From: Liolophura sinensis
Lineage: Eukaryota > Mollusca > Polyplacophora > Chitonida > Chitonidae
Direction: 5' to 3'
Assembly (NCBI RefSeq): GCF_032854445.1
Contig: NC_088303.1
Coordinates: 565,501-629,500, forward strand
DNA length: 64,000 nucleotides
In this document: one piece after another, positions 9,976 to 21,624 of the stretch
Layout of the letters: every line of letters begins with the position of its first letter
Position numbering within the stretch: the first letter of the stretch is position 1
The notes under the pieces: generated by a model
What the model saw: the letters and a program-made list of their open reading frames with translations, nothing else
Told to the model about the DNA's origin: nothing
The model's database searches: none
Position numbers and translations under genes: made by a program

Positions 9976-9979
9976 GTAA

Positions 9980-11390
9980 ACTCAATCCACTTTGTTCACC
10001 TAAATGCGCTTACGCGTGGTGCTAGTGGCATGTAATTTGCTACTATTTAAGCATTTCCACGAACAATTAAAATAAAACCATGAAACACTCTATGTTGTAT
10101 TGTCTTATATGGTCTAGAGCTGGTGTGCACACCCACCTCGTGTGCCCAAGCAATTTATAGCCATTAGGCCACGACCCGCTCTCAGGAAGAGGAAATAGAA
10201 ATAAAATAAGACATACTACGAGAATGGGGTTCGAGGGAATAACCGAATGGATGAACCATAATACTTTAACCAAGCACTCGGACAACTCGGTATGTATGTA
10301 GAGGATGACTAAGGGGACGAACGGAAACCAGTGTGCACTGTTTCTGATGTTTCTTCTCGAGCCTATATCCCGAATAAGCTGTACACAGAACAAGCTACTC
10401 TAACGCTTGTCCGAAGCTCGTGATGCCGAGTGGAACATGAGTACATCGGAAATGTTAAATGGGAGTAATGGGAGTGGTTTGTGTGGAAAGGCCACGGCAA
10501 AAAGTTTCTGATCTGTTCTGCAACACAGTTAAGCAGTATTTTTCTACACTTAAAAAGTATGTACAAAGAACACAGTGCCCTAAATTATTCATTCAGAGAA
10601 GAGTGGTTGTTACCTGCGATCTACTCCACGCTATTAATCTGGAAGAAAAATATTGTTGAGAATGGTGTGAACACCGACCTAATAACTAAATATAAACCCA
10701 ATTTTCACCTGACAAGAAAAAATGATATGTGTTATTTATGGCAGTTAACTTTCATACAGCCTTACACGAAGTTTTTTCGCTGTAAATATACACCGTCTGT
10801 TTTGTGGGCCCTGGGTAGTGACATCATTCAAGGAGGACATCTCAGTTTTTTTAAAGCAGCATCGGTAAGGTATATGAAGGGCAAATGGCAGATTTACACA
10901 GACACTCTTTCAGTTTCAGGACCCTGAATACATCCAGACGTAATACATACCTAACAAAGATTTAGCTTGATTTTACAAGGTTCTGTATGGCAGCTATAAC
11001 CAGGTTACCTGCTTTATGGGTTGAGTGAAGTGGCCATCTTGATAACGTAAAATAGTCGTGGCACAGCTTACGTACACTTCTGAAATAGAAACAGATATTG
11101 CATGCCAGTACTTAAATGTATAAAATATAGTCTAAAAGACAGGTTGTCATGTCTGTTTGTGGCAAACAGGATCATTTAAAATTGTATATAGGTTGTGTAT
11201 CAACCATTCATCTCCATGCGTTGACATAAATAATTCAATAATTACATCGGAATTTTTTTTTTCATTCACGTGTTTAGGCTAAATATTTTTTGAAGGTTGG
11301 TAGACTACTTTCTACTTCCGCTTTTGCTTCGGACTGTCGATTTATTTTATCTTCGCTGTATATAGCTTGGCCTTCACATCGTGTTATTGC
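9980..11390. other. No recognised gene; one 148-codon open frame at 10481-10927 (+)
   Basis: The only notable item is a plus-strand frame at 10481-10927. Its product is rich in aromatic and basic residues with no signal peptide, motif or repeat that I recognise, and no splice context. In AT-rich DNA a frame of this length can arise by chance, so I do not call it a gene. Confidence 0.3.
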
Positions 11391-11394
11391 CCAA

Positions 11395-11790
11395 TCGGTC
11401 TCCCGACTTCGAGGGAGTGAGTGAGTGCCTGAGGCTTAACAATAGTTCAGTCATATGACGACGACGGAGTGTATGTAAGGTACCTCTTTGTTGCAGGACG
11501 GATTTCCACCGCTCTTTTATCTAGTGCTGCTTCACTGCGACGACTTACCGAAGGCAAGTAAGTTGATACGGGCCAATCAGTCATTGCACTATCCCCTTAA
11601 TGTTGCACGCCAAGCGGGGAAGTTACAAATTCCTCTTTTTTAAGGTCATAGGTGTGACCCGACCCAGGGCTGACCCTGAATCTACCGTCCCCGAAACAGA
11701 CGCTCTACAAACTCTGCTATCGGGGCCGGCCTCCCGACTTCGAGGCGGACGCTCCAGCATTAGACCACCGAAGCGGTATCAGTTACATTT
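11395..11790 (-). mobile_element. Second SINE family (composite tRNA-like heads), minus orientation
   Basis: Read on the minus strand, this has two tRNA-like heads in series (GGTGGTCTAATGCTGGAGCG near 11770, and a second head starting near 11730 with GTAGAGCGTCTG). The body carries GAGGAA.TTGTAACTTCC, a cttgccttcggtaagtcg block and a gaagcagcactagataaa block, and the copy ends in a GTTAAGCC..CACTCACTCACT tail. The same body occurs at 14615-14820 and 35115-35465. Relatives at 31745-31945 and 51965-52435 share the tail and the GTCAGTATAAT block. Confidence 0.7.
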
Positions 11791-11994
11791 AAAGCGTACG
11801 ATTTAGTACAGAGCCTATAACTATATAAAAAGAAACCTACTCGTCTACCGGAAGTTGATCGCTTGAAGGATATAACAATTGTGAAAGCCGGAACACTTTC
11901 AAGCTGCCTCCTTGAAGAGAGTCACATATCCCAGTGGTAAAGTTTTTTTAACCAACTCGATGACTATTTTCCGTACACAACACTAACAATCGGT

Positions 11995-12700
11995 CACTCA
12001 CTCACTCACGACAAGTTCATGAGATAAGTGCACTTAGCATCAGTCAATCCCCACAACCAGTTCATGAGATAAGTGCACTTAGCATCAGTCACGACCTCAC
12101 GACTAGTTCACGAGAAAAGTGCACTTAGCATCAGTCAGTCACTCACGATCAGTTCATAAGTACACTTAGTGTCAGTCAGTCACTCGCGACTAGTCCACGA
12201 GATAAGTGCACTTAGCATCAGTCACCCACTCACAAGCACTTTATGAGACAAGTGCACTTAGCGTCCGTCACGACCTCACCACCAGTACATGAGATAAGTG
12301 AACATCAGTCACGATCCCACGAACAGTTCATGAGATAAGTGCACTTAACATCAGTCACGACCTCACGACCTGTACACGAGACAAGTGCACTTAGCATCAG
12401 AAACTCGCTCACAACCAGTTCATGAGATAAGTGCACTTGGTATCAGTCACGCACTCACGACGTGTCCATGCACTCAGCATCAACACACTCAACATCAGTC
12501 ACTCAGTCAGTTCATGAGAGTGCACTCAGCGTCAGTAACACAATCACGACTAGATCACGAGATAAGTGTACTTAGTATCAGTCATTCACTCACAACCAGT
12601 TCATGAGATAAGTGCACTTCGCGTCAATCACTCTCTCACGACCAGTTCATGAGAGAAGTGCACTTAGCGCCAGTCACTCACTCACAACTAGTTCACTAGA
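11995..12700. repeat. Minisatellite, 46-bp unit
   Basis: About 14 units with the landmark gttcatgagataagtgcac followed by a catcagtcac spacer. Successive landmarks at 12014, 12060 and 12106 give a 46-bp period. Later units vary in length. It begins next to cactcactcac, the tail motif of the second SINE family, and ends where a SINE core begins (12700). Confidence 0.9.
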
Positions 12701-12830
12701 TAGGTGATTGGTGTTTTACTCAATAATATTTCACTTATACGACGGCGGTCAACACAATTGTGACAGGACACCTGGCAGAGCAGGTGAAACCCACGACTAA
12801 CCGCACGTTGCTGTCAGACATCACTGTTGA
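12700..12830 (-). mobile_element. SINE core fragment, minus orientation
   Basis: Contains the attggtgttttactcaata tail-side block, the cacttatacgacggcgg block and the cccacga..ccgca block of the SINE at 1418-1685. The tRNA head is missing. It abuts the 46-bp array. Confidence 0.65.
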
Positions 12831-14362
12831 ATTAATATAAGATGTAGCCCAAATGTATGATACAAAACTGTTATATATTTACAAGAATAATAAGTGCGCC
12901 CATCATAATATAAGCCAGTTCATCATACTGACTTATTCAAGTTTAAATTTGAGATTGAATCAATGCTGTTGCAAGGTCGAATTCCGGATTCACTGCATGC
13001 CACAGCCCTTTCATAAATAAACCTGACAATTGCCATCGTTTTCAACAAATATCCTTGAGTTTAACATGGTGTAAATATAAATTAAAAAAAATATAGTCTA
13101 AATATATTGACCTACTCAAACGCTGCTTCTAATGCTTTTAATGGTGTTTTTGTCTTAAACAGGGCAGAAATGATTCTACCATGCATAGCGGATTATCGTC
13201 TTGTTAATAACAGTGAAGACCACTAAACAGATATCACATTTCAGCAATTTCACAGAGGGTGTTGAGGGTGTGCTTATAGAGGCTGTACTGGTCTTTAGTA
13301 ACCTTACCAGCTAACAAACTGCGTGTACATTGTATGTGACCAGTGCTCTGGGATGGGTCACTTTATCGTAAACCTTTGTCTTTCTAACCAAAGAAGTTAT
13401 AGGGTGGGAGAGTGAGATTTCTGTTCAAAATGGGCTGATTGTATGTTTAGTGTGCATTTAGTATGACAGGCAACAGAGGTACAGGTAAATCATTTTTTCT
13501 CATTATAATATCTCCGACATCTTGATCAGGTAAATCTGATGTGAATGAAAACACAAATTTATAAATTTATATGCTTCTCGATTACTTACTTGCTCCCGGC
13601 CCCACTGCCTTTATGTAACAAACCGACTAAATTTCACTTTGTTCAAGGCCACTGAAGATTTCCACATTATTGTGCTGATGTGTACAGGAAACTGACAATG
13701 CTGCGATATGCCTTGACAGCATGACGAATAATAAAGACTGTTTATACCTCACTGTTTACGATTTATACCAACACTTAGTAACATATGTGCATAATTCTTT
13801 GCTACTGTTGAACGTATAAATAATTTTAAGATATAAGCTTATACCTTACCCGAGCCAAAGGTACTTGACAATAAGGGCAGAGTAAATGTCAGGTAACGCA
13901 ATATCTGGTTATGTCCGTCCATTGTGGAAGTAGGTAGATAAATGAACTCGCTCTTGTTTTCACCTGACTGTAGGTTCCTTTGCGCAATCTCACATGATGA
14001 GTTCCTGTTGATATTTTGATCAGTGACACACCAGATACTCGAAGCGCGTGGCATGTATACAATGCACAGATTGAAGTGTTTTGTAAAAAAAACTTTGTGA
14101 AGTGAAAACAATTGTTAATACGATACCATGTGACAGGCATCTACTTGACCTTTGTGTGCTTGTGCGCATGTATGCCAGAAATCCAATATTTATGAGAACA
14201 GCGAAATCGGCACAGAGTGGTTCGTCGGAATTTCAGAACTTAATGAGATCTCTGTGAGGCCTGGTATATGGTCAAGGGCGATACACAGCAGGAAACCGGA
14301 CCCTCAGTGACTGGAGTCAGGACAGCACTTGACCAATATAACAACCGCGATACATTTATATA

Positions 14363-14365
<3 letters not shown>
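12830..14365. other. No gene recognised
   Basis: AT-rich unique-looking sequence. Minus-strand frames of 83-90 codons at 13839-14140 overlap in different phases and show no motif, so I treat them as chance. Confidence 0.4.

Positions 14366-14420
<55 letters not shown>
14366..14420. repeat. (AT)n microsatellite
   Basis: About 27 uninterrupted AT dinucleotides. Confidence 0.95.
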
Positions 14421-14422
<2 letters not shown>

Positions 14423-14614
14423 TTGTGCAGTATTTAAAGTCGAATTTTGGAACGTTGCATGACTGTATGCAACCTTAATTGTTTTTTGGGGGGGGGGCGG
14501 GGGTGGAGGAGAGGCAAGCTGAAGGAAATGAGGTGAGAGTAGGGGTATATAATTGTTGCATTTTGTCTTTTTTTTTCTCTATGGACCCGCGGAAACTGTA
14601 TGCACACCTCTCAT

Positions 14615-14825
14615 TACTGACCATTTCAGGAGTGGTAGATCCAGGGTGAATCCTGAGTGGAGTCACACGTAAGACCTTAAAAGAGGAAGTTGTAACTTCC
14701 TCGCTTGGCGTTCAGCATGAAGTGGATAGTGCAACGACTGATTCATCCGTATCAGTATAATGGCTCGGGCGGGGCAACTTACTTGCCTTCGGTAAGTCGC
14801 CTCAGTGAAGCAGCACTAGATAAAT
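14615..14825 (+). mobile_element. Second-family SINE, truncated, running into a minisatellite
   Basis: Plus orientation. It carries the gtagatccagggtgaatcc B-box region, gaggaagttgtaacttcct, a cagtataatggctcgggcg block and cttgccttcggtaagtcg. The homology with the full copy at 35115-35465 breaks off right after agcactagataaa (about 14823), where the 44-bp array starts. Confidence 0.75.
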
Positions 14826-15548
14826 TGGTCACACGTTACAGAGCTACGACGGCAGTGTAATAGCTGGCAATTGGTCACACGTTACAGAGAAGCATCGGTA
14901 GTGTTTTACCAGGCAAGCGGTCACACGTAACAGAGAACCGTCGGTTGTGTTATACCAGGCAAGCGGTCACACGTAACAGAGCAACGACGGAAGTGTTATA
15001 GCTGGTAACTGGTCACACGTAACAGAGTAGTGACGGCCGTGTTATACCAGGCAATTGCCCACACGTAACCAAGCGGCGACAAGTGTTATACCAGGCAATT
15101 GGTCACACGTAACCAAGCGGCGACAAGTGTTATAACAGGCAATTGCCCACACGTAACCAAGCGGCGACAAGTGTTATACCAGGCAATTGGTCACACGTAA
15201 CCAAGCGACGACAAGTGTTATACCTGGGTAATGGTCACACGTAACCAAGCGGCGAAAAGTGTTATACCTGGGTAATGGTCACACGTAACCAAGCGGCGAC
15301 AAGTGTTATACCTGGGTAATGGTCACACGTAACCAAGCGGCGACAAGTGTTATACCTGGGTAATGGTCACACGTAACCAAGCGGCGACAAGTGTTATACC
15401 TGGGTAATGGTCACACGTAACCAAGCGGCGACAAGTGTTATACCTGGGTAATGGTCACACGTAACCAAGCGGCGACAAGTGTTATACCTGGGTAATGGCC
15501 ACACGTAACCAAGCGACGACAAGTGTTATACCAGGGTAATGGTCATGT
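14826..15548. repeat. Minisatellite, 44-bp unit
   Basis: About 16 units with landmarks ggtcacacgtaaccaagc, ggcgacaagtgttatacc and a tgggtaat or aggcaatt end. Starts of gtaacc at 15241 and 15285 give a 44-bp period. Units become more uniform towards the right end (15200-15530), while the left units are diverged, consistent with expansion at the right side. Confidence 0.95.
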
Positions 15549-16450
15549 ATGTAACCGTTGAAATCCCAAACTTGTCAATTTACATCAGTTAAGGTTTTAT
15601 TCTAACTGTTGATGCAAAATGCTTTTATCATTGCGTAACTTTACGTAGGCTAAGTTAAGTCCACAAGACTTTGTTCAATGAGGTCGCTGGTTCGAATCCA
15701 GTTTTCGGTTATTCGATCAAGGCTTTAAGTCAGTAGGTTTGTTACAGCGGGATCGGCGATTCACCCAGCCCATGAACTAAACCTCTATCCCCTTCCTTCC
15801 AAACCTCCATTAAAACTTTATCACTTTATGCAAGGCCCTTGTAATTAAGTTTGAAGCCAAAATTGGGATCATTCACCAATGTGAATCAACAGATATGATT
15901 TTCAAAATGGATGTTTCAGAAACAGTATTTTGTTACAAAAGATTACACATTCATGATATATTCTAATGCTTAAAGGTGGTCGAGAAAGTGTAATCAGTTC
16001 AAATGAAATGAGATCAAAATGAGGTCTGTCAATCTGACATGATCAGCTGAGTGAACTACTGGGCTAATGTATGTTCGAGGGAAAGTCTACCGCTCAGGTT
16101 TTTGCTACTGATTGGCATTTCACATGCAGTTCCGGCGATATGTTGCCCGACTCGAGGGTCGATGGTTCGAAACTCTAGGTTGGTATTAGCCAATTTTCAG
16201 CACTAGAATCTAGGGTAGTCCAGAAAGTATTAACTGATAACGAATTTACTGTACTTCAATCAATAACCTGACTGCAAATTAAGGCAGGTAGTTAACCTAG
16301 ACATACAGTATGTTAAGGTTTCTTCCACATGCAAGAACCTAACATGGTATTTATACATAAAAAACTCTAGTGAGTGGCGCTAAACAGCAATCAGTCAACC
16401 AAACCTAGGAATGATCGGTTCATTACATTAGCTCCGGAGCCATATTTGAT
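15549..16450. other. No gene recognised; possible old tRNA-like fragments
   Basis: Two B-box-like strings, ggttcgaatcc (about 15692) and ggttcgaaactc (about 16163), suggest old SINE or tRNA-like fragments. Neither can be folded into a complete tRNA by eye, so they are not called as genes. Confidence 0.35.
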
Positions 16451-16454
16451 TTGA

Positions 16455-17245
16455 CAATAACGTTTCCACCGCCGAGAAAACTATTTACACCAAGGGGACA
16501 CCTTGCACAGGGAGGAAACATTAACTGTAAGGAAAACCTTTCCACCGCGGAGAAGTTTCACAACACGAAGGACACTATTCTACGCTGGAAAAACGTTTAC
16601 ACCCCAGAGAAAGCTATTAACACTAGGAGCAAACGTTTACACGGCGGCGAAACCTATTTATTTATTTATTTGATTGCTGTTTTACGGCGTACTGAAGAAT
16701 ATTTCACTTATACGACGGCGGCCAGAGGAAACCGGGCATAGCCCGGTGGGAACCCATGACCATCCGCAGGTTGCTGGCAGACATTCCCACGTACGGCCAG
16801 AGAGGAAGCCAGCATGAGCTGGACCTTGAAATCACACCGACCGCATTGGTGATAGGCTGAGAAACCTATTTACACGGAAGACTAAACATTTACACCGCAA
16901 AGAACCAATTTACATGGATGAGAAAACGTTAACACCGCGGAGAAAAGTTATTTACAGTGAGGATAAAACATTTACACCGCGGAGAAATAGATTTACACGG
17001 CGGAGAAAAAGTTTACCCCGCGGAAAAACCTGTTTTACATGGAGAAAAACGTTTACACAGCGAAAAAACCTATTTACATGGCGAAAACATTTACACCGCG
17101 GAGAAACCTATTTACGCAGAGGAGAAAACGTCTACACCGCGGGGAAACTATCTACACGGAGGAAAAAACGTTTACACCGCAGAGAAACTTTCTTACATGG
17201 ACAAAAGGTTTTAACCGAGGAGAAAACTACTTATACCGCCTTTTA
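16455..17245. repeat. Minisatellite, about 20-bp half-units in 40-bp pairs, split by a SINE
   Basis: Alternating half-units of the type aaaacgtttacaccgcggag and aaacctatttacacggaggag, diverged. The array is interrupted at about 16645-16860 by a SINE. Short frames in all plus-strand phases arise from the repetition and do not indicate a gene. Confidence 0.85.
16645..16860 (-). mobile_element. SINE inserted in the 20/40-bp array, minus orientation
   Basis: Shows the TTTA tail (ttatttatttatttg), the cacttatacgacggcggcc core, the ccgggcatagcccgg palindrome and a head remnant to about 16858. The array motif gaaacctattta occurs on both sides (16648-16659 and 16861-16871), which probably includes the target-site duplication. 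Confidence 0.8.
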
Positions 17246-17429
17246 ACCGAATTTACGAATTTTATCTAAATTGTTTCAGTGTCTGGTACTACAGGTTTGA
17301 AGCTAAATGCTTTAACCCCAAAAAAACGGATTCCACTTTTTAAGCAAAATCTGTTTGCCCGTCGGTCCGTGCATGGCTCGGTAGGCCTACTCTGGCATTG
17401 TAGTATGCTGTATATAAGCTTTTCCTAGG

Positions 17430-18330
17430 GTTATTTCGACAACTACTTTGCCGAATATAACATCGTCCGTAGGTTCCTTCCAGAATTACTTTGCTAAATA
17501 TAACATTGTCCGCGGATTATTTCGATAAAACTACTGTGCCGAATACAACATTGTCTGCGGGTTATTTCGAGAACTCCTTTGCCGAATATAACATTGTTCG
17601 TGGGTTATTTCGAGAACTCCTTTCACCGAATATAGCATTGTCCGCGGGTTATTTCGAGAACTCCTTTGCCGAATATAACAATGTCCGCAGATTATTTCGA
17701 TAAAACTACTGTGCCGAATACAACATTGTCCGCGGGTTATTTCGAAAACTCCTTTGCCGAATATAACATTGTTCGTGGGTTATTTCGAGAACTCCTTTCA
17801 CCGAATATAGCATTGTCCACAGGTTACTTCGAGAAATCCTTTGATGAATATAACATTGTCCGTGGGTTATTTCGAGAGAACTACTTTGGCGAATATAACA
17901 TTGTCCGTGGGTTATTTGGAGAACTACGTTGCCGAATATAACATTGTCCGCGGGTTATTTCGAGAACTACTTAGCCGAATACATCATTAACCATGGGCTA
18001 TTGAGGAATATAACATTGTCCACAGGTTATTTCGAGAACTACTTTGTCGAGCGTAGCATTGTCTGCAGGTTATTTCAAGAGGTACTTCGCAGAATATAAC
18101 ATTTTCCATGTGTTATTCAAGTATTATTATTATACTTTGTCGAACATAGCTTTGTGCGCAGATTATTTTGAGAACTACGTTGCCGAATATAACATTGTCC
18201 GCGGGTTTTTTCGAGAGCTACTTTGCCGAACATAACATTGTCCGGGTGTTATTTTGAGAACTCTTTTGCCGAATATAACATTGTCCGTGGGTTATTTTGA
18301 AAACTACTTGAATATAACCAATCGTAGCTT
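17430..18330. repeat. Minisatellite, 43-44-bp unit
   Basis: About 20 units built of cgaatataacattgtccg, cgggttatttcgagaact and actttgc. ccgaa landmarks at 17582, 17626 and 17669 give steps of 44 and 43. A higher-order repeat is visible: the variant with cgataaaactactgtgccg recurs at 17523 and 17697, about 174 bp (four units) apart. Confidence 0.9.
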
Positions 18331-18424
18331 GACGGCTTGTTACAAAAACCTGATAAACTCTTGGTATATTCCTGTCTGTCACATGGTACATATGTATGTT
18401 GAAACCGCAGCAGAGTTTGTAACG

Positions 18425-18700
18425 TTACCTGTATAACTGGGGCCCGAGTCTGTAACCTTGTCAATATAACTGTAGCCGAGTCGGTAACCTTGCCCATATA
18501 AAACTGTAGCCGAGTATGTAACGTTGCCCGTATAACTGTAGCCGAGTCTCTAACCTTGCCCGTGTAAAACTGTAGCCGAGTCTGTAACGTTGCCCGTATA
18601 ACTGTAGCCGAGTCTCTTAACCTTGCCCGTATAAAACTGTAGCCGAGTCTGTAACGTTGCCCGTATAACTGTAGCCAAGTCTCTAACGTTGCCCGTATAA
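18425..18700. repeat. Minisatellite, about 32-34-bp unit
   Basis: About eight units of ctgtagccgagtctgtaac followed by gttgcccgtata. Units alternate between cgtataact and cgtataaaact, giving a 66-bp dimer. Confidence 0.9.
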
Positions 18701-18879
18701 TTATTACACTTAAACCAAAGAGAAAACAGCACAGCAAACATTTATCGGTTGTTAAATTTACCAACTTCATTTAATTTGTTTCTGTTTTTGTCTAATTTGC
18801 TTTTTTATATACCGGTATTTGAAATTCGTCTTTATCGATAAATTTTTATAGTAAATCCAAAACGTTGTGTATTTACAGG

Positions 18880-19010
18880 TATTTACTTATTTGATTGGGG
18901 TCCTACTCAAGAATACCTGACGACGGCGCACAGCATTGTGGTGGGGGGAAAATGGGTAGAGAGCTCCCGAAAACCTACAACCATCCGCAAGTCGTTGACA
19001 CAAAGACGCA
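18880..19010 (-). mobile_element. SINE core fragment, minus orientation
   Basis: Degenerate core with tttacttatttgattgggg, actcaagaatacctga, gacggcg.cagcattgtgg and accatccgcaagt blocks. No head. Confidence 0.6.
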
Positions 19011-19389
19011 CTAGTCTCTTAATTAAATCAAGGACAAATCACTAAAAACATACCGAAAAAGCTGATTCAGATATTTGCCAAAAATACCTCTTGCAATAAA
19101 ATAAGAACATTCCAATAACTTTATTTGCACAAAAAATGACAGTGATTAATGTGAGAAAGGAGACAGAACAAAACTGGCATTACACAAATACTTGTAAACA
19201 CAACAAACATTTTTAAAAAAGTTACAGATATGCAGAGTGAAGCACACACTACACCCATTTATTCAAATGAAGAGAAAACAGTACAAAGAGAGATATTTAA
19301 ACATGAAGCAAGATTAAAAACTGCAATGATACTGAGGCATCAACTGTAATAAACCAAATTTGGTTTGCTTCACTTGATAACTGTGGGTT

Positions 19390-19850
19390 AAAATGTTCAC
19401 GACTTAAGTCTATTGCTGCACACAATAGTCCAAATGCAAGTCTGAAGCTGTAAGTCTGAAGTTGCACACAATAGTCCCAATGCTGGTCTAAAGCTGCACA
19501 CAACAGTCTCAATGTAAGTCTATAGCTGCACACAATAGTCTCAATGCAAGTCCGAAGCTGCACACAACAGTCTCAATGCAAGTCTGAAGCTGCACACAAC
19601 AGTCTCAATGTAAGTCTGAAGTTGCACACAACAGTCTCAATGTAAGTCTGAAGTTGCACACAATAGTCCCAATGCAAGTCTGAAGCTGCACACAACAGTC
19701 TCAATGCAAGTCTGAGGCTGCACACAACAGTCTCAATGTAAGTCTGAAGTTGCACACAACAGTCTCAATGTAAGTCTGAAGTTGCACACAATAGTCCCAA
19801 TGCAAGTCCGAAGCTGCACACAACAGTCTCAATGTAAGTCTGTACCTGTA
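19390..19850. repeat. Minisatellite, 32-bp unit
   Basis: About 13 units of gcacacaacagtctcaatg followed by taagtctgaagct, with alternation of caacagtctc and caatagtccc forms. Left units are the most diverged. Confidence 0.95.
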
Positions 19851-19859
19851 CAGAATGAA

Positions 19860-21624
19860 TAATGTGGAACCAATAGATAAAATAACTAGTCATATTATCT
19901 TAATAATTTTGTCACACTGTAACAAATAATGATAGAATATACTTGATAATTTACTTAAAAAGTTTAGATGGTTTTTCAGGATGCTGATGTTGGCCCTGGT
20001 GGGAAAACCTCTGCACTGTTTTCTCACGTGTTTGTGTTTTTATGGTAGGCCATACCCAAACTTGGTGATACACAAACGTAATAAACTGTGCACAGTCAGT
20101 CATGTAAACTAGCACTGTCTATAGCTTTTAGGTATTCCCAAACTGCCAGGATGAGCTTTTGGTATCAGCCGGAAGTGGACATGATGATCGCAGTAACCGG
20201 ACTGTGTGTCAAGGCCTGCAGGTGTACACTGTCAAACATAGGCCTTGGCCACACACAGTATGCACAGGAGCAATCAGTGCACACCTTTTCCATGCACAGG
20301 AACAGTCCAGCGTTACACGTCTCCATACCAACATTTACACACAGCCACAATGATATTGGTGACACACAATATTTTTGGTATACAAATTAATGACAGATCA
20401 ACAAAAACAGTGATCACAAATCCAGTAATAGAAGTCTGTGTTTCTATTTCAACTGTGAGGGGAAGGTTCAGAGTTATCGAACTCTATCAGTTCTTTTGAG
20501 GCAGCTTAAACTGCAATATAATGTGATCTTCTTCACCTGCACTCTGGTAATTCACCCCTGAATATACAGACGATGAGGTCTTAAATGTGAATATGAAGGA
20601 ATTTATGAAATATAGGTGGGTAGTAAGATTCACTTGGCCAAGTTTTTTGGCCTTCATTCATATAAATATTAATTCCAGGAAGTAACAGATGCAAGACATT
20701 TACGCAAGAGACTGATCCATGTAGCCGCAAAACTGACACTGAGAATTCTGCATCAAGTGGAGATACCACATTCCCGTGTGCTATGCATGCCAATACACCA
20801 TGTATATATTTCAGCTTTCAAATAAGGCATATTTTGTACATTATGCAGTAAATGGTTGTTAACATAACAATATAAGCTTCACATGGTAACAAAATAAACA
20901 AACAGCATTTTACATACATAATCATTTGGACGGAAAAAAGAAATACTGTCTTAAAATAGAAATACTGTACTGTCTTAAAATGGAAAGACTATATAGGTAG
21001 AGGGCTAATTAACTGAGTGACTTCTTACCATCCTGTGTCGCAGAAATGATACAGTAATAACAAGACTAACCCTTTCATGCATTATTTCTGACTGATTATC
21101 GTATCAGTTGTAAAATGTGGCTATTCTCCCAGCTTTAATTACTGGCAGTTTCATGTGAATCTTCATTAATGTTTAATGATGAAAATATGAAGCCAAAATT
21201 AATATAACTGATTTTCATGTAAATAACACGAAGCCTAGGAATGCTAAAGACAAGATGCTTTGATGACAATCAAACAATATCTTTAGTCATAAACATCTTA
21301 CTGAAATAACTTACATGTGCATGAGAAAAATCACATCCTGCTTTTTACTGCCAACCACATCGCCTCACAATGAGCAAATTCCCAAATCCAGATGAGATCA
21401 TGGCAGTAGTGGAACAGTAGGTACATTTACAGTTGTGATGCAGATTGCTACATAAAGACACAGTTAAATAATCTGCTGTGGACAAATCTTTAAAGAATAC
21501 AAACAAATTTCCAAAACAGAAAGCTTCCTTTATGATAGCTACCTCCAGTGATAGCTACATGAATGTGATAGTATAACACACACACAAACTGACAGGGCTT
21601 GTAGAGGGAAGGACTGAGCCATTA
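19860..21624. other. Downstream flank / possible 3' UTR of the BTB gene
   Basis: No other gene recognised. The minus-strand transcript of the gene at 21625-23070 must end here. Candidate AATAAA signals on the minus strand appear as tttatt near 19120 and 19258; an ATTAAA appears near 21136. None is clearly favoured. Overlapping 60-100-codon frames at 20088-20500 lack motifs. Confidence 0.35.

Noticed and set aside
10481-10927. 148-codon plus-strand frame
   Set aside because: The longest unexplained frame in the region, but no motif, splice context or codon bias was evident. Left as unidentified rather than called a gene.
16914-17246. 110-codon Arg/Thr-rich frame with similar frames in the other two phases
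   Set aside because: It is a by-product of the 20/40-bp minisatellite; all three phases are open and there is no homologous domain.
12000-19850. CRISPR-like regular repeats
   Set aside because: These are contiguous or variable-length minisatellite units without unique spacers, in an animal genome with introns and SINEs.
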